Source of the DNA: an uncultured SAR324 cluster bacterium
GTDB lineage: Bacteria; SAR324; NAC60-12
Assembly (NCBI GenBank): GCA_902575715.1
Contig: CACGSI010000001.1
Span: 57,344-121,343 of the forward strand
Direction: 5' to 3'
Length of the DNA: 64,000 bases
Shown: one piece after another, positions 43,754 through 52,959 of the stretch
How positions within the stretch are numbered: the stretch's first letter is position 1
Layout: each line of letters begins with the position of its first letter
Program-made: the position numbers and the translations under genes
The notes under the pieces: model-generated
Seen by the model: the letters and a program-made list of their open reading frames with translations, nothing else
Told to the model about the DNA's origin: nothing
The model's database searches: none

Positions 43754-45100
43754 ATGATGATGAAAATGACTAAAGAACGAAAATCAATATGGGGTTGGGC
43801 AATGTATGATTGGGCTAATTCGGCGTTTGCTACTACAGTAATGGCTGGTTTTTTTCCAATTTTTTTTAAAAAATATTGGAGTTTCGGTGCAGATGTTAAT
43901 CAAAGTACTGCCATGCTTGGTTTTGGGAATTCTTTGGCGAGTCTTATTGTTGCTTTAATGGCACCTTTTCTTGGGGCTATAGCTGATAAGGGTTCTCTAA
44001 AGAAAAAATTTTTGATCTTATTTGCATATATAGGTGTTTTAATGACAGCCGGATTATATTTAGTTGAAAAGGGAGATTGGTTAATGGCTGTATTTGTATA
44101 TATTTTAGGAGTTATTGGCTTCTCAGGTTCAAATATTTTTTATGATGCACTTCTGCCAGGCATAGCTAATGAAGATAAAGTTGACGCCATTTCTAGTTTT
44201 GGTTATGCGATGGGATATTTGGGGGGAGGTATACTTTTTTTACTAAACGTTTTCATGACATTACAACCAAAATTTTTTGGACTTGCAGATGCAAGTGAAG
44301 CAGTGCGGTGGTCATTTGTCAGTGTAGCTATTTGGTGGGGAATATTTACATTTTTTACTATTGCTTGGGTCAATGAACCAAAAAATGTAAAAGGTAAAAG
44401 CATAGGTAATAGTGTGGTTGAGGGAATAAATCAATTATTAAAAACTTTTAAAGAAATTCGTCAATTAAAAACGGTGTTAATATTTTTGTTTGCTTACTGG
44501 TTTTATATTGATGGTGTCGATACAATAGTAAAAATGGCTGTTGATTATGGTATTTCTATTGGATTTGATTCGAATGATCTCATTGTAGCATTATTAATAG
44601 TTCAATTTGTTGGTTTCCCGTCAGCTTTGGTCTTTGGTTATTTAGGTGAGAGGTGGGGAGTGAGAAGATCAATTTTTTTGGCTATTGGGATATATATTTG
44701 TGTTACTATTTGGGGAATGACGATGAGAGAAAAATATGAGTTTTATCTTTTAGCTGTAGTGATAGGTCTTGTTCAAGGAGGAATCCAGGCTTTAAGCCGT
44801 TCTTATTATTCTAGGATAATTCCAAAAAATCAGGTTGCAGAGTTTTTTGGATTTTACAATATGCTTGGAAAATTTGCAGCAATTATTGGACCTGCTCTGA
44901 TAGGAGTAGTGGGTCTTTTGGCGAGAAGAATTCTTATGCCAGAATCTCCTTCAGAAGAACAACTTTTAGAAGTTGGAAGACTATCTTCACGATTGAGTAT
45001 TGGTTCAATCGTAATACTTTTTATAATTGGTGCAGCATTATTTTATTTTGTAGATGAAGAGAAAGGCAGGGAAGAAGCTAGAAATTTTAATCGCAATTGA
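43754..45100 (+). CDS. MFS transporter of the UMF1/Atg22 family
   Basis: An integral membrane protein with about 12 membrane segments, 448 residues. The N-terminal block WGWAMYDWANSAFATTVM is the hallmark of the UMF1 family, whose eukaryotic relative Atg22 exports amino acids from the vacuole. Substrate is unknown; small amino acids or peptides are plausible. Several ATG codons cluster at 43754, 43757, 43760 and 43766; a GAGG upstream fits the first ones loosely. It converges on the DAHP synthase-like gene. No accessory domain is seen. Confidence 0.88.
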   Translation: MMMKMTKERKSIWGWAMYDWANSAFATTVMAGFFPIFFKKYWSFGADVNQSTAMLGFGNSLASLIVALMAPFLGAIADKGSLKKKFLILFAYIGVLMTAGLYLVEKGDWLMAVFVYILGVIGFSGSNIFYDALLPGIANEDKVDAISSFGYAMGYLGGGILFLLNVFMTLQPKFFGLADASEAVRWSFVSVAIWWGIFTFFTIAWVNEPKNVKGKSIGNSVVEGINQLLKTFKEIRQLKTVLIFLFAYWFYIDGVDTIVKMAVDYGISIGFDSNDLIVALLIVQFVGFPSALVFGYLGERWGVRRSIFLAIGIYICVTIWGMTMREKYEFYLLAVVIGLVQGGIQALSRSYYSRIIPKNQVAEFFGFYNMLGKFAAIIGPALIGVVGLLARRILMPESPSEEQLLEVGRLSSRLSIGSIVILFIIGAALFYFVDEEKGREEARNFNRN

Positions 45101-45130
45101 AATTTTTAAAATTATTAAGAGTTAATTTTA

Positions 45131-46237
45131 TTATTTGCTCCAAAGTGAGACTCTTTTTTTATATGCTTCACGAGAGATTTTAACATCATCTATAAACTTT
45201 CCTAACTCATTAAGATGGAGAGCTTGCGGTCCATCTACAAGAGCTTCTTTAGGAGATGGATGAAAATCTACTAATACCATATTTGCTCCAGCTACAATTC
45301 CCTGAGAAGTTGAATGTAAAACATCTAAAATTCCGTCAGGAGACATTTCTCTTGTCCCTACTGAGTGAGAAGGATCAATACAAACAGGCATTTTTGTTAA
45401 CCGTTTTACAATGGGTAAGTGTGCGAAATCTACCATATTTCTATGGGGAGAGTTGAATGAAGTTTTCATACCCCTCAAACAAAAAATTACTTGGTTATTC
45501 CCCTCACTAGCAAGGTATTCTGCGGCATTAAGCGATTCATTAAGAGATATACCAAATCCTCTTTTTAGCAGGACTGGGTACTTGTGTTGTCTTCCTACAG
45601 CTTTAAGTAATTCAAAATTTTGTGTATTTCTTGTCCCAATTTGTAATATTACTCCAGTTGGTTGTCTTAGTTTTTCAAGCGAATCATTTATTTCTTCTAT
45701 GTGAGACTCATGAGTCACTTCCATTGCTATTACTTTGATATCGTGTTCTCCAGCTAGATCAAAAACATAGTTTAAGCATGATTTACCATGTCCCTGAAAA
45801 GAGTAGGGATTAGTTCTCGGTTTATAAGCGCCCATTCTTGTACATTTCTGGCCTTCCTTTTGGAGAGATTGCATCATAATTTTTACATTTTTATGATTAT
45901 CTACTGCACATAATCCCGCAAATATATGTAAGCATTCTTGATTGAAACGAATACCGTTATATTCGAAATCGATTGAGTCTGTTTCTTTAGAATGGCGCCC
46001 AAGTATTCTAAAGTCATGCGAAATCCTAACAACTCGCTCAACAGCTGGAAGAGATTCTATTTCTTCTTGATTAATTTTTGAGGTGTTCCCTATTAAATAT
46101 ATCTCAGTTAAATTTTGACCTTTACCTTGTACTTTGTGCTTTTTCAAAATTATTTCTTTTAGCCCGGAAAGGTGATCCCAAGTATTTTTATATTCTTTAG
46201 ATGATTCTTGGGTATTTGGATGTAAAATTACTAACAT
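45131..46237 (-). CDS. Divergent DAHP synthase (type I-beta), 3-deoxy-7-phosphoheptulonate synthase-like
   Basis: The family condenses PEP and erythrose 4-phosphate, the entry to the shikimate pathway. The 368-residue protein has the N-terminal ferredoxin-like regulatory domain and the barrel blocks GAYKPRTNPYSFQG, LQIGTRNTQNFELLKAVG and PVLLKRGF. Metal ligands C110, H291 and D335 are present, but the usual metal Glu of the VEVHP block is Asp (D324) and the ERG block has Leu at 254 (CLRG). The GPCSVE block reads GLCAVD. These changes fall in active-site segments, so the enzyme may be altered or have another substrate. It is last in a four-gene minus-strand run, 45 bases after DUF3127. Confidence 0.75.
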   Translation of the reverse strand: MLVILHPNTQESSKEYKNTWDHLSGLKEIILKKHKVQGKGQNLTEIYLIGNTSKINQEEIESLPAVERVVRISHDFRILGRHSKETDSIDFEYNGIRFNQECLHIFAGLCAVDNHKNVKIMMQSLQKEGQKCTRMGAYKPRTNPYSFQGHGKSCLNYVFDLAGEHDIKVIAMEVTHESHIEEINDSLEKLRQPTGVILQIGTRNTQNFELLKAVGRQHKYPVLLKRGFGISLNESLNAAEYLASEGNNQVIFCLRGMKTSFNSPHRNMVDFAHLPIVKRLTKMPVCIDPSHSVGTREMSPDGILDVLHSTSQGIVAGANMVLVDFHPSPKEALVDGPQALHLNELGKFIDDVKISREAYKKRVSLWSK

Positions 46238-46282
46238 AATTATTATATATTTTAATTAAATCTTATTTGATAATTGATTGTT

Positions 46283-46675
46283 CTAAAAAGGTAAATCATC
46301 CATATTTTCATCATCTAACCACTCTGGTTTTTCTTGATTATCTAATTTGTCTTTATCTTCATAATTTTTAATTGTGGAAGTAGTATCTTCTTTTAATTCA
46401 TTGGAGACAATTTTCCATGCTTGGAGTGTATTAAAGTATTTTATTTCTCCTTGAGGACTAGTCCATTCACGGCCTTTTAAATCAAAGAAAATTTCTACTT
46501 GTTGTCCTTCTTTAAATTGATCCAGAATCTCACACCTGTCTTGTATCATTTCAAATTGAATTACTTGAGGATATTCAGGATTATTAGAATATTCAATTAT
46601 AAATTCTCTTTTTCGAAAACGATCAGAAATTTCTACAGTTTCTGAAATTTTTTTTATTTTTCCTTTTATTTCCAT
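46283..46675 (-). CDS. DUF3127 OB-fold protein with SSB-like acidic tip
   Basis: A 130-residue protein matching DUF3127: residues 1-90 hold an OB-type pattern with SDRFRKREFIIEYSNNPEYP, QFEMIQDRCEILDQFKEGQQ and LKGREWTSPQGEIKYFNTLQ. The rest is an acidic, disordered tail that ends MDDLPF, the same tip found on single-stranded DNA-binding protein, where it recruits repair and replication partners. The family is best known from Bacteroidetes and resembles SSB. A nucleic-acid role is inference. It sits between M20 and DAHP synthase-like genes with short gaps (23 and 45 bases), a pairing without obvious logic. Confidence 0.85.
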   Translation of the reverse strand: MEIKGKIKKISETVEISDRFRKREFIIEYSNNPEYPQVIQFEMIQDRCEILDQFKEGQQVEIFFDLKGREWTSPQGEIKYFNTLQAWKIVSNELKEDTTSTIKNYEDKDKLDNQEKPEWLDDENMDDLPF

Positions 46676-46698
46676 AGCATTTTTATTAGATTATTTTA

Positions 46699-47865
46699 TT
46701 AACTAAGAGTATTTTCTACTAGCTTTGCCCAATAACTAGCGCCAATTGAAAGTACTTCATCGTTAAAATCGTAACTTGAGCTGTGAAGCATACAACCTTC
46801 TTCATTTGCCGAGGGGCCAACTCCCAACCATACATAACATCCAGGTTTTTCTTCAAGCATATATGCGAAGTCTTCTGATCCCATACTGGGTTTAGGATTG
46901 CGGATTAGTTTTTCCTCTCCAAATAATTCTAAAACAGTATTTGATGATATATCAGTTTCTTTAATAGAGTTTACTGTAGCTGGATAGCCATAAAAAAATT
47001 TTAATTCACAAGTAGCTCCAAAACTTTTACAAATTCCATTAGCAATACGTCTGATATTTTCTAGAGTATGATTTTGTGTATCCTTAATAAATGTTCGAAC
47101 TGTTCCACTCATTTTTACACTATCTGGAATAATATTATAGGTATCACCCGCCTGAATTTTGGTAATACTTATAACCACCGAATCTAAAGGATGAGTTTCT
47201 CGGCTTGGAATAGCTTGAAAAGCACTTAATACTTGAGAAGCTATAAAAATAGGATCTATGCATTGGTCAGGCATTGCGGCGTGTCCGCCTTTACCATTTA
47301 TTGTTAAATCAAATGTGTCGGCCGCTGCCATAATAGGGCCAGCACCAATTCCAAAAATACCAGCAGGAATGTTTGGCCAGTTATGCAATCCATATACAGA
47401 ATCCATGGGAAATTTTTCAAACAAACCATCTTTTATCATAACTTCTCCGCCACCACCACCTTCCTCTGCAGGTTGAAAAATAAAATTCACTGTTCCTTTA
47501 AAATTTCTACTTACAGATAAATATTTAGCAGCTCCAAGTAACATAGCAGTATGCCCATCATGACCACAAGCATGCATGATCCCATGATTGCATGATTTGT
47601 GGTCAAACAAATTTTTTTCTTGTAATGGAAGCGCATCCATATCTGCTCGGAGTCCAATTGAGGGGCCTTTGCCGTTACTTATCCTTCCGACGACACCAGT
47701 TTTAGCAAAGCCCCTATGAACTTCTATTCCAAATTCATTTAGTTTTGTTGATACTAGTTCAGATGTCCTAAATTCTTCAAATTTTAATTCAGGATATTTG
47801 TGAATATCTTTTCGCCACGCTGTCATTTCGCCATGCAAATTTTCTATTTCATTTATCATTTTCAT
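46699..47865 (-). CDS. M20-family N-acyl-amino-acid amidohydrolase (HipO/AbgA-like)
   Basis: A zinc-dependent hydrolase of N-acylated amino acids or hippurate-like substrates, 388 residues. Metal-site blocks are GLRADMDALPL, HACGHDGHTAMLLGAAKYL, FQPAEEGGGGGEVMI and the C-terminal MGSEDFAYML. These match the HipO/IAA-amino-acid-hydrolase group rather than carboxypeptidase G2. No signal peptide is seen, so it is cytosolic. It lies between an amidohydrolase and DUF3127 on the same strand, with gaps of about 20 bases, so it is in one operon with them. A peptide or acyl-amino-acid scavenging role fits the company. Confidence 0.94.
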   Translation of the reverse strand: MKMINEIENLHGEMTAWRKDIHKYPELKFEEFRTSELVSTKLNEFGIEVHRGFAKTGVVGRISNGKGPSIGLRADMDALPLQEKNLFDHKSCNHGIMHACGHDGHTAMLLGAAKYLSVSRNFKGTVNFIFQPAEEGGGGGEVMIKDGLFEKFPMDSVYGLHNWPNIPAGIFGIGAGPIMAAADTFDLTINGKGGHAAMPDQCIDPIFIASQVLSAFQAIPSRETHPLDSVVISITKIQAGDTYNIIPDSVKMSGTVRTFIKDTQNHTLENIRRIANGICKSFGATCELKFFYGYPATVNSIKETDISSNTVLELFGEEKLIRNPKPSMGSEDFAYMLEEKPGCYVWLGVGPSANEEGCMLHSSSYDFNDEVLSIGASYWAKLVENTLS

Positions 47866-47886
47866 TCTTATCCTTAAGCAATGAAA

Positions 47887-49071
47887 TTAGTTCTTAACGA
47901 TAATACCATTTTTTATTACTGTATGATGATTACAACTATTAGAAATAGCTCTAATATCTTCTAATGGATTACCATTCACAACTAACATATCAGCAAAATA
48001 TCCTTCTCTAATTTTACCCCTGTCCGATAAACCCATCAAATCTGCCCCATTCAAAGTTGAAATTTTTATTGCATCTTTGCTTGAAATTCCAAGATCATTC
48101 ATGAATTTTAATTCTTGTAAATTTTTCCCATGTAAATTGAAAGGAGTACCTGCATCAGTTCCCATTGCTATTTTTCCTCCTGCTTCATAAAACATTTTAA
48201 TTGATTTATGGTGGTTTTCTCTAATTCGGAGAGTCTTCTCTACTATAAAGTCTGGGATACCATTGTCTTTATTAATAAATATATTATTTACTGCGGATAA
48301 AGTTGGAACTAAAAATGTATTTTTCTCTAGCATTGTTTCAAGACATTCATGATTAAGGAATATACCATGTTCAATGGAATCTATTCCCGCTCTTACTGCA
48401 TTTAAAATTCCTGCGGCACCTTGTGCATGGCTTGCACATTTCCTTTTAAAACGATGTCCTTCATTTACCCCAGTTTTCAATTCTTCTTCGGTATAATGAG
48501 CATCCTCTGGGTCTACACCTGGAGTCATGACACCACCAGTTGCCATTAATTTTATAACGTCAGACCCTGCATGTATTTGTTCGCGGACTGCTTTTAGGAC
48601 CTCATTTGAACCATCTGCAATTCTACCAAAAGCATTCCCATGTCCACCCGTCATACAAATCATTTTACCTGCAGCTAGAACTGTAGGGCCTAATTGTTTT
48701 CCAGAATTACAGGCATCTCTAACAGAAAATTCCAGATAATCCCGACCACCTAAATCTCTGATTGAAGTGACTCCATTTCTTAAAGTTTTTTGAGCATTAT
48801 CTAAAGCATTCATAACGATTTGGCCCGGCTTCAATTTTAATAAATGTGATTTAGGATCAGCTTCTCCACTATAAACCAAATGAACATGACAGTCTATTAA
48901 TCCAGGCAAAATAGTGCAACCAGAAGTATCGATTTTTTTGCCATTAAAGCCCTCAAAATAAGAAATTGGTTTTATTTTAGAAATCTTTTCTTCCACTACA
49001 AGTATTCCATGATTTTCTTTTAAGTTGCCAGTTTCATCAAAAATTAAACCACCTGAATATAATGTTTCCAT
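47887..49071 (-). CDS. Metal-dependent amidohydrolase (prolidase/imidazolonepropionase-like)
   Basis: An amidohydrolase-superfamily enzyme of 394 residues. The HxH metal motif is in PGLIDCHVHLVYSG; GVTSIRDLGGR, the carboxylated-Lys region VIKLMATGGV, ASHAQGAAG, SIEHGIFL and the final metal Asp in MGTDAGTP follow in order. This pattern is shared by the bacterial Xaa-Pro dipeptidase/Sgx9260 group, which hydrolyse N-acyl or dipeptide substrates. No signal peptide. It is the first gene of the run amidohydrolase-M20-DUF3127-DAHP synthase-like. Exact substrate unknown. Confidence 0.9.
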   Translation of the reverse strand: METLYSGGLIFDETGNLKENHGILVVEEKISKIKPISYFEGFNGKKIDTSGCTILPGLIDCHVHLVYSGEADPKSHLLKLKPGQIVMNALDNAQKTLRNGVTSIRDLGGRDYLEFSVRDACNSGKQLGPTVLAAGKMICMTGGHGNAFGRIADGSNEVLKAVREQIHAGSDVIKLMATGGVMTPGVDPEDAHYTEEELKTGVNEGHRFKRKCASHAQGAAGILNAVRAGIDSIEHGIFLNHECLETMLEKNTFLVPTLSAVNNIFINKDNGIPDFIVEKTLRIRENHHKSIKMFYEAGGKIAMGTDAGTPFNLHGKNLQELKFMNDLGISSKDAIKISTLNGADLMGLSDRGKIREGYFADMLVVNGNPLEDIRAISNSCNHHTVIKNGIIVKN

Positions 49072-49203
49072 TGTTTTTATATTAAGCTATCTTGTTTCAA
49101 TTAGTTTATAATTAGATATCTTAATATTTTAAATAAACCTAAGGCAAGTCAGTTATTGTCACCAAATTATTTTTAGCAAAATTAACTATTTTTTAGGGTG
49201 AAC

Positions 49204-49242
49204 ATGACAGTCTGTGGAAAGGGTTGTCTCTCTGAAATCTAA
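49204..49242 (+). CDS. Possible 12-residue leader peptide
   Basis: ATG 49204 follows AGGGTGA at good spacing and encodes MTVCGKGCLSEI before a TAA at 49240-49242. The frame is very short, and its two Cys around Gly-Lys-Gly are unusual. It lies about 170 bases before the rpsD promoter candidate, so it would need its own promoter. A chance frame is quite possible. Confidence 0.2.
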   Translation: MTVCGKGCLSEI

Positions 49243-49407
49243 AAAAATATTTTGAACTTTAAGAAATTGATTTTAACCTGACGCTTGGAATATTCATTTT
49301 AATTTCTAACTAAATTATTTTGCAAAGTAGTCTAATATTATTACGTTATTTGTCAAAAATAATTTCTACGAAACCCATTAATTTTTTAATTATATTTAAG
49401 TTTTAAA

Positions 49408-49436
49408 TTGACAAAATAAAATTTTTGATAGACAAT
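49408..49436 (+). promoter_or_regulatory. Candidate sigma-70 promoter for rpsD
   Basis: A consensus TTGACA at 49408-49413 is followed after exactly 17 bases by GACAAT at 49431-49436 (four of six matches). Transcription would begin near 49443, giving a leader of about 120 bases. This is the only perfect -35 in the gap. Confidence 0.5.
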
Positions 49437-49564
49437 CTTTTATGTTTATTAGGAAAGTATTTAACCCCATCTTTAATGATGATTTTTAAAAATCAATAAA
49501 TTTGATTAAAAAAATATTAAATTATGGGAATACAAGATTTATTTGATAATTTCTTAAATATAAA

Positions 49565-50176
49565 ATGCCGGGAAAATCTACTATAAAAAACAAACTTTGC
49601 CGTGCTCTGGGAGTTAACTTAATTGGCAGTCCAAGTGCTGCATTAACTTTGAGTCGTCGACCAAATCGCCCGGGTCAACATGGTGCTGGTAGACAAACTA
49701 AAATGTCTCCATATGGGCTACAGTTGAAAGAAACTCAGAAATTAAAGGCATTCTATGGAATTCGTTCTAAGCAGATGCGTCGATATTACGAAAAGGCAGC
49801 AAAAACTAAAAAACAAACTAACGTTGCTCTCGTGCAAACTCTAGAAACTCGTTTAGACAATATGGTCTATCGTATGGGTTTTGCCGGTACTTTACGGGCG
49901 GCCAGACAAATGGTAGTTCATAGTCATTTTATTGTAAATGGGAAGAAGGTCAATAAGCCAAGTTATCAGTTAAATCCAGGAGATATTGTTCAATTGAGGG
50001 AAAAGAGCCTAAAAATTGATAGATACAAAGATTGGTACAATTTTTTTGAACAAAAATTAGGCTATATCCAACGTGATGTCAAGAACTTTTCAGGGACTCT
50101 TTTGCATGTTCCTGAAAGAGAAGAAATTCCTATTGAAGTAGAGGATCACCTTGTTGTAGAATTTATGGCGAGATAA
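49565..50176 (+). CDS. rpsD: 30S ribosomal protein S4
   Basis: A primary 16S rRNA-binding protein that nucleates 30S assembly. The 203-residue protein lacks the zinc-binding Cys cluster (C-minus form) and has RPGQHGAGRQTKMSPYGLQL, LKAFYGIRSKQMRRYYEKA and the S4 RNA-binding domain LETRLDNMVYRMGFAGTLRA, ARQMVVHSHFIVNGKKVNKP. The gene stands apart from rpsM, rpsK and rpoA, the usual alpha-operon partners, so S4 autoregulation must act on this separate leader if present. AlaS follows after 131 bases. Confidence 0.97.
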   Translation: MPGKSTIKNKLCRALGVNLIGSPSAALTLSRRPNRPGQHGAGRQTKMSPYGLQLKETQKLKAFYGIRSKQMRRYYEKAAKTKKQTNVALVQTLETRLDNMVYRMGFAGTLRAARQMVVHSHFIVNGKKVNKPSYQLNPGDIVQLREKSLKIDRYKDWYNFFEQKLGYIQRDVKNFSGTLLHVPEREEIPIEVEDHLVVEFMAR

Positions 50177-50307
50177 AGTAAAAAAATATTTTTGCTAATT
50201 TTGCTATTAATATGGGCACCAAAGAATGATGTTCTTCCAAAAACAATTATAAGTCCTACCCTGAAGCTTTTACTATAAAATAATCAATCATAATTTCATG
50301 GTGGATC

Positions 50308-52956
50308 ATGAAAAACTCAAATGAAATTCGACACGATTTTATCTCATTTTTTGAAGAACGTGAACATAGATTTGTAAGGAGCGCTCCAGTAGTTCCAAAC
50401 GATGACCCGACTTTGCTGTTTTCAAATTCTGGTATGGCACAATTTAAAGAAGTTTTTCTGGGCACAGGGTCAAGAGAATATAATAGGGCTACAAACTCAC
50501 AAAAATGTATAAGAGCTAGCGGCAAACATAACGATCTCGAAGATGTAGGGCATGATAATTATCACCACACTTTTTTTGAAATGCTTGGTAATTGGTCTTT
50601 TGGAGATTATTTTAAAGAAGAAGCCATTGAATGGGCGTGGGAACTCATGACAGAAGTATGGGGTTTAGAAAAAGGGAAATTTTGGGCAACAGTTTTTGAA
50701 GGCGGAGAAGGAGTTGCCCCCGATGAAGAAGCTGAAAAATTTTGGAGGAATAATACGGATATAAATCCTAACCAAATATTGAGATTCGACAAAAAAGATA
50801 ATTTTTGGGAAATGGGAGATATAGGCCCTTGTGGACCTTGTTCTGAGTTGCATATAGATTTAGGAAAAGGAACATGTCCTTTTGAGAAAAAACATAATTG
50901 TTCTGTTAACCTAGAAGAATGCTGGCGCTTTGTTGAATTGTGGAATTTGGTTTTTATTCAGTATCAACGTTTCCCAGATGGACATTTGGAATCACTTCCT
51001 GCAAAGCATGTTGATACTGGTATGGGTCTAGAAAGGATATGTCGAGTTATCCAAGGCGTAGATTCTAATTATAGTACCGATTTATTTACTCCAATTCTAA
51101 ATAGAATTAGTGATGTAACAAAAAAAGCAGATACTGGAGAAAAAGAAGGTGTAGCTTTCCGAGTCTTAGCTGATCATATTAGGTCTCTTGGTTTTGCTAT
51201 TGCTGATGGTGCTTTCCCTTCTAATGAAGGTAGAGGTTACGTTTTGAGAAGGATGTTAAGGCGAGCTACTAGATACGGACGAGTTTTAAATATGCACGAA
51301 CCATTTATTTATAAATTGGTTCCTGTTCTTGTTGAAGTAATGGGTAAAGCTTTTCCAGAAATTAAAAAACAGCAAGAACATGTTGAGAATGTAATAAAAG
51401 CAGAAGAGACAAGTTTTGGGAAAACTCTTGATAGAGGGCTTGATATATTTGAAAAAATGATTTCAAACCATGAAACAAATTCACTAAAAAATCTATCTGG
51501 CGAGAATGTCTTTAAACTATATGATACTTTTGGATTCCCTCCAGATTTAACAAGGTTATTATGTGAAGAAAGAGGAATTGGTATGGACGAAAGTGAATTC
51601 GAAGAACTTATGCAGCAACAACAAAAACGAGCTCGTGAGACTAGAAAATTTAAAGTGACATTGAACAAATGGATAGAAGTTTCTCCTGGACCGGACTCTA
51701 AATTCGTGGGCTATGAGCTATTTAGTACCGAATCTAATTTACGGAGATATTCATTTGAAAATGATGCTCAATTGAAGATCATTTTGGACAAAACTCCATT
51801 TTATGCTGAATCAGGGGGACAAGCTAGTGATTTGGGAACTTTGGAGCAAAATGGTAATAAATGGAGAGTTGTTGATGTACAAAAGCAAGGGGATTCAATT
51901 GTCCATTTCTGTAACGTTTTTGATGCAGTTGATAAGGATAAACTACTAGATAATTCCCTAGTTTATGCTTCTATAGATGAATCTGCTCGTTTAAAGACTA
52001 CAAATAATCATACGGCTGCACATCTTATGCACGAGGCTTTAAAACAAGTTTTAGGAGAACACGTAAATCAGGCAGGCTCCCTAGTAAATTCAGAAATGTT
52101 GCGTTTTGACTTCACGCATTTTGAAAAAGTCAAAAATACTCAACTAGATGAAATTGAAAATATTGTCAATGCTGTGATTCGTGAAAATATTTCTACGTAT
52201 ATTTATGAAACACCATTTAAAAATGCCATTGATTCAGGAATTACAGCACTATTTGGTGAAAAATATGGTGATTTTGTTCGTGTTGTGAAAATATCTGATT
52301 TTTCAGAAGAACTTTGTGGTGGTTGTCATGTCAAATCTACTGGACAAATTGGCCAATTTAGGCTGCAATCAGAAGAAGCTATTTCTTCGGGTGTAAGAAG
52401 AATAGTTGCTATTACAGGACTTAAAGCTGAAGCGATGAACCAAGAGCATAGTAGAGTAGTACGTTCTCTTCGTCAGTTAATGAATGTCCCAGATTATCAA
52501 GTTCCTGAAATGGTAAAAAAACTGGCTGAAGAAAAAAAAATTTTAGAAAGAGAATTAAAAGAATTACGAAGCCAAAAATTCATAGGAAATATTTCAGATA
52601 TAATTAAAGATGCAGAAGATGTAAATGGAGTATTAGTTCTGACAAAACTGCTTGAGGTTGATTCTTCTGATACTCTTAGAAAAATTGGTATAGCACTTCA
52701 AAAAGAAATGAATTCGGGTGTAGCGTGGCTAGTCGCATCAATTTCTGGTAAATTTACAATGCTTTGCATAGTTACAAATGATTTAGTCCAAAGAGGATTT
52801 AAGGCAGGGGAATTGGTTAATGAGATTGCAAAACTAGCTGGTGGTAAGGGGGGAGGCAAGGATGATATGGCTCAGGCGGGTTTAAAAAATCTAGAAAATA
52901 TTAATGAGGCTTTTACATATGCTGTTAAATTTATTAGAAAAAAAATGAATAACTAG
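50308..52956 (+). CDS. alaS: Alanyl-tRNA synthetase
   Basis: Class II synthetase with editing, 882 residues. The catalytic domain has HHTFFEMLGNWSFGDYFKEE and the GMGLERI region; the editing domain has NNHTAAHLMHEALKQVLGEH with the metal His pair and CGGCHVKSTGQIG; the C-Ala oligomerisation domain ends GGKGGGKDDMAQAG. The start follows a GGTGG ribosome-binding site. It is followed three bases later by a LolC/E-type permease, so they are co-transcribed. No T-box-like leader is visible, as expected outside Gram-positives. Confidence 0.97.
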   Translation: MKNSNEIRHDFISFFEEREHRFVRSAPVVPNDDPTLLFSNSGMAQFKEVFLGTGSREYNRATNSQKCIRASGKHNDLEDVGHDNYHHTFFEMLGNWSFGDYFKEEAIEWAWELMTEVWGLEKGKFWATVFEGGEGVAPDEEAEKFWRNNTDINPNQILRFDKKDNFWEMGDIGPCGPCSELHIDLGKGTCPFEKKHNCSVNLEECWRFVELWNLVFIQYQRFPDGHLESLPAKHVDTGMGLERICRVIQGVDSNYSTDLFTPILNRISDVTKKADTGEKEGVAFRVLADHIRSLGFAIADGAFPSNEGRGYVLRRMLRRATRYGRVLNMHEPFIYKLVPVLVEVMGKAFPEIKKQQEHVENVIKAEETSFGKTLDRGLDIFEKMISNHETNSLKNLSGENVFKLYDTFGFPPDLTRLLCEERGIGMDESEFEELMQQQQKRARETRKFKVTLNKWIEVSPGPDSKFVGYELFSTESNLRRYSFENDAQLKIILDKTPFYAESGGQASDLGTLEQNGNKWRVVDVQKQGDSIVHFCNVFDAVDKDKLLDNSLVYASIDESARLKTTNNHTAAHLMHEALKQVLGEHVNQAGSLVNSEMLRFDFTHFEKVKNTQLDEIENIVNAVIRENISTYIYETPFKNAIDSGITALFGEKYGDFVRVVKISDFSEELCGGCHVKSTGQIGQFRLQSEEAISSGVRRIVAITGLKAEAMNQEHSRVVRSLRQLMNVPDYQVPEMVKKLAEEKKILERELKELRSQKFIGNISDIIKDAEDVNGVLVLTKLLEVDSSDTLRKIGIALQKEMNSGVAWLVASISGKFTMLCIVTNDLVQRGFKAGELVNEIAKLAGGKGGGKDDMAQAGLKNLENINEAFTYAVKFIRKKMNN

Positions 52957-52959
52957 TTT

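Larger units (their letters stand above)
49072..49564. other. Intergenic region upstream of rpsD
   Basis: A 493-base AT-rich gap between the divergent amidohydrolase and rpsD genes. It holds a promoter-like pair at 49408-49436, giving a leader of roughly 120 bases before rpsD, and a 12-codon frame with a good ribosome-binding site at 49204. I saw no tRNA or known riboswitch. The leader could host S4 autoregulation, but no pseudoknot could be verified by eye. Confidence 0.55.

Noticed and set aside
49195..49260. GGAAAGGG-containing segment considered as an SRP-like or other small RNA
   Set aside because: The conserved SRP core and a closing helix are absent, and no tmRNA, 6S or RNase P motif was found.
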